A DNA stretch of 64,000 bases from Planctomycetota bacterium (lineage in GTDB: Bacteria > Planctomycetota > UBA1135 > GCA-002686595): the NCBI GenBank assembly GCA_016795325.1, contig JAEUHY010000017.1, positions 62,001 through 126,000 of the forward strand. Reading direction: 5' to 3'. The position numbers and the translations under genes were made by a program. A model generated the notes under the pieces. That model did not search any database and was not told the origin of the DNA. It saw nothing but the letters and a program-made list of their open reading frames with translations. Below, in pieces: positions 52,825-61,177 of the stretch (the first letter of the stretch is position 1; each line of letters opens with the position of its first letter).

Positions 52825-53772
52825 ATGAGCACGATCCTCGTCTTCGTCGAACACAAGGCCGGCGCCGCACGCCGCGCCAGCCTCGAAACCCTCGGCGCCG
52901 CGCACGCGACCGGCCTCAAAGTGGTCGCCTTCGTCACCGGCGCCGGCGCGGCCGACGTCGCGCCCAAGCTCGGCGCAGCGGGCGCCGCCGAAGTGGTCGT
53001 CGTCACCGGCGCAGACTCGTACAGCCCGGATGGCTGCGCCGCCGACGCCGTGGCGCTCATCCAGAGCTCCGGCGCGAAGGCCTTCCTGTGCGCCAACACC
53101 TCGGCGGGCAAGGATCTGCTCGCGCGCGTCGCCGGCGCGCTCGACTGCGTGCCCTTCGCCGACTGCGTCGAGCTCAAGCTCCAGGGCGCGGCCTTCGTCG
53201 TGCGCCGTCCGGTGCTCGCCGGCAAGGCCACGATCACGGTTCAATCGAACAGCCCCGTGCTGTGCGCGACGCTCCGCCCCAACACCTTCGCCGCGGCGAC
53301 CGCCGGCGGCTCGGCGGCGGTGAGCAGCGTGGCGACCAAGGGCGGCAAGGTGCTGGTCACCTCGGTGGCGGCCAAGGCCGACGCCAAGCTCGACGTGAAG
53401 GAAGCGCCGATCGTGGTCTCCGGCGGCCGCGGACTGCGCGAAGCGCCGCACTTCAAGCTCGTCGAAGACCTCGCCGCGGCCTTCGGCAACGCCGCCGTCG
53501 GCGCGTCGCGCGCGGTGGTCGACGCCGGCTGGCGCCCGCACTCCGAGCAGGTCGGGCAGACCGGCAAGACCGTTTCGCCGCAGCTGTACTTCGCGGTCGG
53601 CATCTCCGGCGCGATCCAGCACCTCGCTGGAATGCGCACTTCGAAGGTGATCGTCGCGATCAACAAGGACGCCGCGGCGCCGATCTTCAAGGTCGCGGAC
53701 TTCGGCATCGTCGGCGACGCTTTCGAGGTCCTTCCGGTGCTGACCGAAGCGATCAAGAAGGCGCGCAGCTGA
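52825..53772 (+). CDS. etfA: Electron transfer flavoprotein alpha subunit
   Basis: A protein of 315 residues. The N-terminal domain (ILVFVEHKAGAARRASLETLGAA) is like that of EtfB. The C-terminal FAD-binding domain has VVSGGRGLREAPHFKLVEDL, VGASRAVVDAGWRPHSEQVGQTGKTVSPQLYFAVGISGAIQHLAGM and VIVAINKDAAAPIFKVADFGIVGD, complete. It binds FAD as the partner of EtfB in the same operon. No dehydrogenase or ETF-QO gene is in the window. Confidence 0.95.
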   Translation: MSTILVFVEHKAGAARRASLETLGAAHATGLKVVAFVTGAGAADVAPKLGAAGAAEVVVVTGADSYSPDGCAADAVALIQSSGAKAFLCANTSAGKDLLARVAGALDCVPFADCVELKLQGAAFVVRRPVLAGKATITVQSNSPVLCATLRPNTFAAATAGGSAAVSSVATKGGKVLVTSVAAKADAKLDVKEAPIVVSGGRGLREAPHFKLVEDLAAAFGNAAVGASRAVVDAGWRPHSEQVGQTGKTVSPQLYFAVGISGAIQHLAGMRTSKVIVAINKDAAAPIFKVADFGIVGDAFEVLPVLTEAIKKARS

Positions 53773-54125
53773 ACGGCGCGTCCCGCGGGGCCGCACGGCG
53801 CTCGCGGGTGAGCAACACGTCACGCTGTTCGTCGCGCACGGTCACCTGACCCGCGCTGGGCCCACTGCGGAGCCCTCGCTCGCCCCTCGCGGGGCCAGCG
53901 GGGGCTCCGCGGCCGTTCCGCGCCGGCTCGCGGTCCCGAATCTGGCCCCGCAGGTGCGACCGTTCGCGCCTTTCCGGGCCCGCTCGGTTCCCTCGCGCTG
54001 GTGCGAACGCCATCCTCTACGCGCGTGTCCGCGTGCGGGCTCACGAGTCCTCGTTGCCCCGTTGTCGAGACTCGCCGCTCGCGCACCTTCACGGCGCGCC
54101 CCGCTCTCGTCGATCACTCGAACGC
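53773..54125. other. 353-bp non-coding region between etfA and the polysaccharide locus
   Basis: No gene seen. A nested hairpin lies at 53867-53910 (outer GCGGAGCCC/GGGCTCCGC, inner GCCCC/GGGGC) and may end the etf operon, though no T-run follows. No clear promoter for the downstream lipoprotein gene was found. Confidence 0.45.
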
Positions 54126-54836
54126 TTGAAGCTCCACCAACTCGCCTTGCTCCCTCGCACCGCCCTCGCGTTCCTCCCGCTCGCCCTCGCGGCGTCCTGC
54201 GCCTCGCCTGGCCCCGCGCTGGGCAAGGTCACGGCGCAGATCAACCAGACCTACTCGTGGGAGCAGACGCACCTCGCCCCCGGCGACCGACTGGCGGTCA
54301 GCATCGCGGACCACGTCGCCTACAACCACGAGTCGTACGTGCGCGACACCGGGATGGCGGCGTTCCTGGGCATCGGTGAGCTTCCCGCGGCCGGCCGCAC
54401 CCAGGCGCAGCTCGAGCAGGACCTCGTCAAGCGCTACACCGAGACCTTCACCACCCCGCCGCGCATCCAGGTGCAGCTGCTCGAGCGAGCGGCGCGCCAC
54501 GTGATCGTGATGGGCGAGGTCACCGAACCTGGGCGCGTCGAATTCGACGGCCGCATGAGCCTCGAGGAAGCCCTCGGCGCCGCCGGCGGTCCGCTCAAGG
54601 ACACGGCCATGCTCGAGGAGCTGATGCTCGTGCGCTGGGTCGCCGCCGAACAGCGCCAGAGAGCTTGGAAGATCGACGCGCGCCAACGACATTGGGGGTC
54701 GCCTGACGCGCTTTACCTGCAGCCCGACGACGTGATCTTCATCCCCAACACCCCGATCGACGACGTCGACATCTGGGTCGAACAGTACATCCGGCGCCTG
54801 CTGCCGTTCCCGCTGCTGATTCCGATCGGCGGCTGA
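54126..54836 (+). CDS. Wza-like polysaccharide export lipoprotein
   Basis: A protein of 236 residues from TTG 54126. This start gives a lipoprotein signal (KLHQLALLPRTALAFLPLAL, then lipobox AASC); the frame is open 93 bases further up but without meaning. After the lipobox comes a Poly_export domain (LAPGDRLAVSIADH, GELPAAGRTQAQLEQDL), then an SLBB-like domain (HVIVMGEVTEPGRVEFD and LEEALGAAGG). It is shorter than E. coli Wza (379 residues). It should form or contribute to an outer-membrane channel for exopolysaccharide. The next gene follows after 15 bases, so they form an operon. Confidence 0.8.
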   Translation: MKLHQLALLPRTALAFLPLALAASCASPGPALGKVTAQINQTYSWEQTHLAPGDRLAVSIADHVAYNHESYVRDTGMAAFLGIGELPAAGRTQAQLEQDLVKRYTETFTTPPRIQVQLLERAARHVIVMGEVTEPGRVEFDGRMSLEEALGAAGGPLKDTAMLEELMLVRWVAAEQRQRAWKIDARQRHWGSPDALYLQPDDVIFIPNTPIDDVDIWVEQYIRRLLPFPLLIPIGG

Positions 54837-54851
54837 GCGCCATCGCGAACC

Positions 54852-56492
54852 ATGAGTGCGGAGGATCCCTTCGACAGCGCCGAAGAAGCGGCGCCGACCA
54901 AGCGCATCGACTGGATGCAGCTAGCGCTGCTCCCGTTGTGGCGTGGCAGGTTGTGGATCATCAGCGGAGCGGTGCTCAGCGCCGGCCTGGGCGGCGTTCA
55001 GGCGCTGATGAAGCCCAACGAGTTCAGCTCGGTGGGCAAGCTGCTCGTCCGCACCGGCTCGCGCGAATCGAAGACGGCGGAAGGCCGCGTGATCGGCGAC
55101 AGCAGCGGCGCGCAGGCCTCCTTGCGCGAGGCGATCCAGAACCAGATCCACCTGATCACCACGCCGGAGGTCTACCGGCGGCTGGTCGCGAACCTGGGCC
55201 CGTCGACGATCCTCGAGCCCTACGATCCGACCGCTCAGGACAACGAGAACACCGCGCTCCACACGCGTTGGATCCACAAGTTCCAGGGCCTGTGGTTCAG
55301 CCGCGCCGACGCCTGCCGCGCGGACCCCAGCCGCCCGATCGACAACTGCCCCCGCTGCGTGGACCTCGCCGAGGAGGTCGTGAGCAAGGGGCTGATCGTG
55401 TTCCCCGAGATGGGCTCGAGCATCCTCTCGGTGGCCTACACGGCGCAGTCGCCGGAGGTCGCCAGCAAGGTCGTCGACGGCTTCCTCGGCGCCGCGCGGG
55501 CGCACCACCGCGAGGTGTTCGACGTCGACCCGGCGCTGCAGTTCCTCGACCAGAAGGTCAAGGACGCGAAGGTGACCTGGGACATCGCCGAAGCGGCCCT
55601 GACGGAGTACCGCAACACCTGCTCCCTGCGCGACTACGAGGAGCAGAGCCAGGCCCACCTCAAGCGCATCGACGAGCTCGAAGCCGAGCTCCACGAGAAC
55701 GAGGCACGGCTCGCCGACCTCAAGCGCCAGATCAAGTACTACCGCGAGGCGCTCGAAGCCGAGCCGGCGACGCTGGTGACGACCGCCGGTCAGCCGCCCA
55801 AGGACAATCCGGAGTACGAGGTGCTCGTGCGCATGCGCCAGAGCATGCAGATCGAGCTCGCCGCACCCGACCCGGCGCAGTACCCGACTCGCGAGAAGCT
55901 CGAAGCGCGCCAGCAGCAGCTCCGCACGCAGATCGCCGACATCGATGCGCGCCTCGCGACGACGCCGGCGCAGATCCCGATGGAGCCGCTGCGGAGTTCG
56001 GCGCTCAACCCCGCCTACGAGCTGATGCGCCAGAAGCTGCGCGAGGCCGAGTCCGAGCGCGAGGGCCTGATCGACGGTCAGGACATCCGCCGCAACACCA
56101 TCGCGGCCCTGCAGAGCCAGCTCAAGGTGTTCGAGGAATGCAGACCGGTGCTGTCCGAGAAGGAGCGCGCCGCGGACGAGGCCCAGGCCTCCTACGACAG
56201 CTTCGTCCGCAGCCGCAACGAAGCGTCGCTGATGAACCAGCTCGACGCCACGCAGCTGACGAACCTGATCGTGGCGCAGCCCGCGACGTTCCCGCGCAAC
56301 AAGTCAGGACCCGCGCGCAGCAAGGCGGTCATCCTCGCGGGTGCACTCGGCGGCGCGGTGAGCGTCGCACTGGTGCTGCTGCGCAGCCTGCTGAAGCAGC
56401 GCAAGGCGGCGGGCTTGGCGGACCAGGACGCCGCGCAGGTCCCCGCCGCCGGCCCGTTCAGCGGCCGCGCCGGGGTCGGACTGCGAAGCTGA
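54852..56492 (+). CDS. Wzz/GumC-like polysaccharide co-polymerase
   Basis: A protein of 546 residues. The N-terminal helix (LWIISGAVLSAGLGGVQAL) and a C-terminal helix (VILAGALGGAVSVALVLL, about 503-520) enclose a large periplasmic region with coiled coils (KRIDELEAELHENEARLADL, REKLEARQQQLRTQIADID). This is the Wzz/GumC topology. There is no C-terminal tyrosine-kinase domain, unlike Wzc; a separate kinase was not found here. It sets polymer chain length or couples synthesis to export with the Wza-like protein encoded just upstream. Confidence 0.82.
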   Translation: MSAEDPFDSAEEAAPTKRIDWMQLALLPLWRGRLWIISGAVLSAGLGGVQALMKPNEFSSVGKLLVRTGSRESKTAEGRVIGDSSGAQASLREAIQNQIHLITTPEVYRRLVANLGPSTILEPYDPTAQDNENTALHTRWIHKFQGLWFSRADACRADPSRPIDNCPRCVDLAEEVVSKGLIVFPEMGSSILSVAYTAQSPEVASKVVDGFLGAARAHHREVFDVDPALQFLDQKVKDAKVTWDIAEAALTEYRNTCSLRDYEEQSQAHLKRIDELEAELHENEARLADLKRQIKYYREALEAEPATLVTTAGQPPKDNPEYEVLVRMRQSMQIELAAPDPAQYPTREKLEARQQQLRTQIADIDARLATTPAQIPMEPLRSSALNPAYELMRQKLREAESEREGLIDGQDIRRNTIAALQSQLKVFEECRPVLSEKERAADEAQASYDSFVRSRNEASLMNQLDATQLTNLIVAQPATFPRNKSGPARSKAVILAGALGGAVSVALVLLRSLLKQRKAAGLADQDAAQVPAAGPFSGRAGVGLRS

Positions 56493-56878
56493 GCGCGGGC
56501 CCGCGCCCGGCCTCGGTGATCGCTCCCAGCGGGTGCGTTTTCGCCGATCCACTTCGGCTCGAACGCACGTAGTCCCCAGCGCGCTCCACGGCCAAACTTC
56601 CCAGTTTCGAAACTCGCTTCAAAAAACGGTGACGCCGCCGTCATCCCTGCATCGGCCGGGATCGGCCCTGCGATGGCCGCAGGGGCCGTTTACAATAACG
56701 TTACGATTAGGCGGATTCGGGTGGAGACCCCGTTGCCGTTGTAATTCTCCACGTCGTCTTAGGACTTCGCATCTGCGCCGTCGCACTCCGCCCCTGTCCC
56801 GGGGGCGGGGTAGTTTTCGGGGGCCGGTCTCCGACCGCCCCCGACGACCGATCGCGAACCTCTCCTGACGCCAACGGA
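56493..56878 (+). promoter_or_regulatory. 386-bp leader region of the sugar-transferase gene with a possible sigma-54 site
   Basis: No gene. An AT-rich island (TTTACAATAACGTTACGATTA, about 56690-56710, against the GC-rich background) follows a GGCCCTGCG/CGCAGGGGCC hairpin (about 56674-56687 end). TGGAGAC, four bases and TTGC at 56722-56736 keep the sigma-54 GG-N10-GC spacing. Two GC-rich hairpins lie before the ATG: 56790-56810 region (CCGCCCC/GGGGCGG) and about 56818-56843 (CGGGGG/CCCCCG around CGGTC/GACCG). Confidence 0.4.
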
Positions 56879-58291
56879 ATGTCCAACTCAGCCTCGCAGT
56901 CAGCATCTAGTTCGCAAGGACCCAGCAACGTGTTTCAGACCCTAGCCCAGTGGCTCCGCAGGTGGACCTCTAGCCGTGGAGAGCGGCTCGTGGACCACTC
57001 GGACCTCGTCGTGAGCGCGGCGGAGTTCCGCCGGGTCGTGCTCCGCGAGCGCGCCCGCTCCGACCGCAACTCCAGTTCGCTCTCCCTCGTCCTGCTCGAC
57101 GCCGGCGGCGACCGCCGCCTCGAGGACGCGCTCGACTCCTGGGCCTTGACCATCGCCCGCCGCGTGCGCTGCACGGACGCCGTCGGGTGGCACGATTCGC
57201 GGACGATCGGCATCGTCCTCACCGACACCGACCACGAGGGCGCCCTGATGGTGGTGCGCCACCTGCGCGCCGCCCTCCCCCAGGAAGCGACCCGCGCGCA
57301 TTGGCGCGTCCTGGTGCACCCCGAGCACACGAACTCCGGGAACAACTCCGGGGGAAGCTCCGGCGGCGCCTCGGCCAGCCGGCCCCGCGGCGGCAACGGC
57401 GATGGCTCCGACCCCCTCGACCTGCTCCGCGCGCCGTCGCGCGGCCCCGCTGCGCGACGTGAGAGCGGCCGGCGTGAGGGCGGCGAGCACTCGCTCCGCG
57501 GCTCGGACAGCGGCGCGCGCCCCAACGGCGCCGTCGCCACCCGCCGCGCGGTCAGCTCCCGCTCCCAGACCCTCGCACAGCGCTCGTCGGTCGCCGCGGG
57601 CCTCGACAGCCAGCTGGAAGCCCAGCGCAACGAGACCGCTTCGGACCTGAGCGACGTCGAGTGCGGCGCCCTGCAGAACATGCTCCTGGTGCACTCCTCG
57701 CCCCTCAAGCGGGCGATCGACGTGGTCGGCGCCGCTACGGCGCTGGTCGTGCTCTCGCCGGTCATGCTCGGCGCAGCCCTGGCGGTCAAGCTCACCAGCC
57801 CCGGCCCGGTGTTCTTCCGCCAGCAGCGCGCCGGCCTCGGCGGCCGCCCGTTCGCGTTCTACAAGTTCCGCTCGATGTGCGTGGACGCCGAAGCGCGCAA
57901 GCAGGAGCTCCTCGCCAAGAACGAGCAGACCGGCCCGGTGTTCAAGATCGCGGCCGACCCCCGCATCACGCCGGTGGGCCGCTTCCTGCGCCGCACCAGC
58001 ATCGACGAGTTGCCCCAGCTGTGGAACGTGCTGACGGGCGACATGTCGCTGGTCGGCCCGCGCCCGCCGATCGTCGCCGAAGTCGCGAACTACGAGCGCT
58101 GGCAGCGTCGGCGCCTCGAGATCAAGGGCGGCCTGACCTGCATCTGGCAGGTGAGCGGCCGCAGCTCGATCCTGTTCAACGACTGGGTGCGTCTGGACCT
58201 GCGCTACGTCGAGCAAGCCTCCCTCGGCGCCGACGTCTCCCTGCTGGCGCGCACGATCCCGGCCGTGCTCACCTGCCGCGGCGCCCACTGA
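56879..58291 (+). CDS. Polyprenyl-phosphate sugar phosphotransferase with GGDEF-like N-terminal domain
   Basis: A protein of 470 residues. Residues about 35-160 look like a degenerate GGDEF fold (FRRVVLRERARSDRNSSSLSLVLLDAGG, VGWHDSRTIGIVLTDT) without the GG(D/E)EF signature, so cyclase activity is unlikely. Residues 165-265 are a low-complexity Gly/Ser/Arg linker. Residues about 275-470 are a bacterial sugar transferase: LKRAIDVVGAATALVVLSPV membrane helix, SPGPVFFRQQRAGLGGRPF, FYKFRSMCVDAE, FLRRTSIDELPQLWNVLTGD, SLVGPRP and GLTCIWQVSGRSS. It loads the first sugar phosphate onto undecaprenyl phosphate to start exopolysaccharide repeat synthesis. Confidence 0.88.
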   Translation: MSNSASQSASSSQGPSNVFQTLAQWLRRWTSSRGERLVDHSDLVVSAAEFRRVVLRERARSDRNSSSLSLVLLDAGGDRRLEDALDSWALTIARRVRCTDAVGWHDSRTIGIVLTDTDHEGALMVVRHLRAALPQEATRAHWRVLVHPEHTNSGNNSGGSSGGASASRPRGGNGDGSDPLDLLRAPSRGPAARRESGRREGGEHSLRGSDSGARPNGAVATRRAVSSRSQTLAQRSSVAAGLDSQLEAQRNETASDLSDVECGALQNMLLVHSSPLKRAIDVVGAATALVVLSPVMLGAALAVKLTSPGPVFFRQQRAGLGGRPFAFYKFRSMCVDAEARKQELLAKNEQTGPVFKIAADPRITPVGRFLRRTSIDELPQLWNVLTGDMSLVGPRPPIVAEVANYERWQRRRLEIKGGLTCIWQVSGRSSILFNDWVRLDLRYVEQASLGADVSLLARTIPAVLTCRGAH

Positions 58292-58724
58292 CCCTGCGAG
58301 GCTGGAGGCGCGCCTGCCGGGGCCGGACGCCGAACCGGCGCCGGCAATTGCGAGTTCCGTAACCAGCTCCTGGTGACGGAAATTTCATGAACCGGACGGC
58401 CCCGGGCGGCTCAAGTCCGCGCTACACACCGTACGATCCAGATCGCGAGGGGGTTCGGCGAGTGAGGGAACGGGTCGACGACCGGGAAATAGAGTCCGGA
58501 CAGTCGAAACGTGCCGAAGCAGCAGGACTAGCCTCAACGTTCGCGGGTGCAGGGCTCGTGAGCGCGTTCTGACCCATCAGGAGTGGGCGGAGCGCAATGA
58601 GGGGAGGCGCAGGCCGGACGGGTGCACACGGGGCTTTCGTAGCTTCGTGAAGTCGTCGGGCGTGCGCAGACCCACACGGGAGCCCGCGAACGAGTCCACC
58701 ACAGGAGTTCTGAGGGGTTCGTTC
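58292..58724. other. 433-bp region before the first beta-helix gene
   Basis: It holds an 11-of-12 inverted repeat at 58355-58381 (TTCCGTAACCAG, CTC, CTGGTGACGGAA), which could be a terminator of the sugar-transferase gene or an operator. GAAATTTC directly follows. A 61-codon frame at 58387-58572 has no protein-like features. A GAGGGG Shine-Dalgarno sequence precedes the next gene. Confidence 0.4.
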
Positions 58725-61082
58725 ATGAAGGGTCACCAGGGGGGCTCGGCGTTCAGGAACGCCGGGGCGCGGACGTTCGCAATCGCGAACGCCGCGACGA
58801 GCGCGGGCACGCGCACGCAACGGACGCTTTGGGCGTGGTTGTTTGCGGCGCTGTTCGTGTTCGCGTTCGGCACACGGGCCAGCGCGCAGACAGCTGCGCC
58901 GGTCATTTCCATCACCGGGCCCCAGGGCGGCCCATTCCCGACGAGTCCGGCGACGGTCACGCTCGCCAACCCGCACTCGGCAAACATCCACTGGGCGGTG
59001 GTCGCGGGCGACGACCCGTGGGCCACGTTCAGTCGGCGCCGCGGAACGCTCGCGCCGGGCGGCTCGGGCCCGCTGACGGCCACCGTCGACGCGTCGCTCG
59101 CGACGCAACTGCCTGTAGGCCAGTACGAGAGCCGCGTCCAGTACCGACATCCCACGACACAGCAGCGCGTGACGATGGTCGTGTTCAAGCTCAACGTCGT
59201 CGCGCCGACCTACACGGTCAGCCTGACGCCCAACACGGCCTTCAGCGCGCAGGGACTCGTGGGCGGACCGTTCACTCCGGCGTCGCAGAGCTACACGCTG
59301 ACCAACACGGGCAACGCCCCGTTCGACTGGAACGCGGGTTCGAGCGCGCCTTGGGCCGCGGTCCAGGCGCCGACGGGCGGCGTGCTGCAGCCCGGCGCGT
59401 CGACGAGCGTCGTCGTGCAACTGCAGTCGACGCTCACGGCGGCGCTGCCGGCGGGAACGCACAACGCCACGCTGAACGTGCGCCGCAGTTCGACCAACCA
59501 GGTCGTCCACACGCGCTCGATCACGCTCACGGCGCAGGCGCCGGCAACCGGCTGGACCGTGTTCACGCCCAGCGCGGACACCCGCACGGTCTACGTGAGC
59601 ACCAGCGGCTCGGACTCGAACAACGGTTTGTCGCCGAACACGCCCAAGCGCACGATCGCGGCCGGCAAGGCGCTGATCCGCAACACCTACCCCGACTGGC
59701 TGCTGCTCAAGCGCGGCGATGTGTTCGACGAGGGCATCGGCCAGTGGCTGACCCGCGGTCGCTCCGCCAGTGAGCCGCAGCTGATCTCGTCCTACGGCAC
59801 GAGCGCGCAACGGCCGCTGCTGCGCACCGGCAACCAGAACGGCATCTCGGCGATGGCCTCGTCGAACTCGACGCCGAACATGAACCACATCGCGATCGTC
59901 GGGCTGGAGATGTGGGCCCACACCTACAACGGCTCGGGTTCGCCCGCCGGCGTGACGTGGGTCATGGACGCCACGGGCCTCTTGATCGAGGACTGCTTGA
60001 TCCGCGGCTACCAGGTCAACATCGCCATCCCCGGACTCGGCGGCCGCAAGCGCGACGTCGTGATCCGGCGCAACGTACTCGTCGATGCGTTCGCGACCAG
60101 CGGCAGCATCGGCCACGCGATCTACCTCGAGAACTGCGACAACCCGCGCATCGAGGAGAACGTCATCGACCACAACGGCTGGAACCCGGCCGTCCCGGGC
60201 GCCGTGCCGTCGATCTTCCGCCACGGCGTGTACATCCAGGCCGGCGCCGGCGCCTGCACGGGCGTCGTCGTGCGCGGCAACATCTTCTCCGACAACGCCT
60301 CGCACGGACTGCAGATGCGTCCGGGCGGTGTGTGCGAGAACAACCTGTTCCTGCGCAACTCGATCGCGCTCACGGTCGGCGGCGGGCACGACCCGAGCCC
60401 CGGCGGCGTGAACGCCATCGTCAAGGGCAACGTGATGCTCGAGGGCAAGAACATCGACAGCGCCAACCCGCGCGGTTGGGGCATGGAAGTGACGAACGTG
60501 GCCTCGGCGACGATCAGCTACAACATCATCGCCAACCAGACGATCGGCACCTTCCCGGTTCCGATCACGCTCACTCCGAGCCTGAACGGCTACGGCGTGC
60601 ACAACACGCTGTTCGAGCGCAACATCATCTCGGGTTGGGGCGGCAGCCTGATCGTGTCGGGCAACGGCAGCCAGATCAGCGGCGTCGTGCTGCGCAACAA
60701 CGACTTCAACATGAACGTGTCCTCGTCGGTGATCGTCGACCACCAGCAGTCGGTGACGACCAACGGCTTCGACTCGTTCAACAACCGCTTCCGCAGCATC
60801 GCGGCTTCGAACGCCTGGATGCGCCTGGGCGCGACCTCGACGTCGCTCTCGGCGTGGAGCTCGGCGGTCGGCGACAGCGGTTCGACGGTGCTGCCCGCCA
60901 ACCCGTATCCCGATCCGAGTCGCACGATCTCCAGCTACCACCAGTCGCTGGGCGCCGTCGCGAGCCAGGACGCGTTCATCGCGCAGGCGCGGCTGCAGTC
61001 GCGCACCTACTGGCGGCCGGAGTACACGGCGGCGGCGGCGATCGCCTACGTGCGCCAAGGCTTCGGCTTGGTCGTTCCCTGA
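58725..61082 (+). CDS. Secreted parallel beta-helix protein of the polysaccharide locus (copy 1)
   Basis: A protein of 785 residues from ATG 58725, seven bases after GAGGGG; an ATG at 58647 is less likely. The hydrophobic signal TLWAWLFAALFVFAFGTRASAQ is preceded by a long basic stretch. Two Ig-like beta domains (about 50-285) contain the repeated SAPWAAV/TWATF type. The helix domain has the conserved PDWLLLKRGD segment, LIEDCLIRGYQVNI, RNVLVDAF, HAIYLENCDNPRIEENVI, WNPAVPGAVPSIFRHGVYI and DNASHGLQMRPGG. Repeated right-handed turns resemble polysaccharide lyases and C5-epimerases; catalytic residues are not assigned. The paralogue lies at 61178-63151. Confidence 0.8.
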   Translation: MKGHQGGSAFRNAGARTFAIANAATSAGTRTQRTLWAWLFAALFVFAFGTRASAQTAAPVISITGPQGGPFPTSPATVTLANPHSANIHWAVVAGDDPWATFSRRRGTLAPGGSGPLTATVDASLATQLPVGQYESRVQYRHPTTQQRVTMVVFKLNVVAPTYTVSLTPNTAFSAQGLVGGPFTPASQSYTLTNTGNAPFDWNAGSSAPWAAVQAPTGGVLQPGASTSVVVQLQSTLTAALPAGTHNATLNVRRSSTNQVVHTRSITLTAQAPATGWTVFTPSADTRTVYVSTSGSDSNNGLSPNTPKRTIAAGKALIRNTYPDWLLLKRGDVFDEGIGQWLTRGRSASEPQLISSYGTSAQRPLLRTGNQNGISAMASSNSTPNMNHIAIVGLEMWAHTYNGSGSPAGVTWVMDATGLLIEDCLIRGYQVNIAIPGLGGRKRDVVIRRNVLVDAFATSGSIGHAIYLENCDNPRIEENVIDHNGWNPAVPGAVPSIFRHGVYIQAGAGACTGVVVRGNIFSDNASHGLQMRPGGVCENNLFLRNSIALTVGGGHDPSPGGVNAIVKGNVMLEGKNIDSANPRGWGMEVTNVASATISYNIIANQTIGTFPVPITLTPSLNGYGVHNTLFERNIISGWGGSLIVSGNGSQISGVVLRNNDFNMNVSSSVIVDHQQSVTTNGFDSFNNRFRSIAASNAWMRLGATSTSLSAWSSAVGDSGSTVLPANPYPDPSRTISSYHQSLGAVASQDAFIAQARLQSRTYWRPEYTAAAAIAYVRQGFGLVVP

Positions 61083-61129
61083 GCGGAACGACACGCCCAG
61101 CGCCGAGGTCGAAATCCTCGGCGCGAACT

Positions 61130-61164
61130 CGCGAGGTCCGCCCCGGCGGGCCTCGCGCTATTTT
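61130..61164 (+). terminator. Terminator between the two beta-helix genes
   Basis: A 12-bp stem (CGCGAGG T CCGC, loop CCCG, GCGG G CCTCGCG, with one T-G pair) is followed by CTATTTT. It lies 48 bases after the copy 1 stop and 14 bases before the copy 2 start, so copy 2 may have a separate or read-through promoter. Confidence 0.6.
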
Positions 61165-61177
61165 CGGGTACCCCAGC

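Noticed and set aside
58387..58572. A 61-codon plus-strand frame upstream of the first beta-helix gene
   Set aside because: Low-complexity, charged sequence with no start signal, and it follows an inverted repeat that more likely belongs to the previous gene's 3' end.
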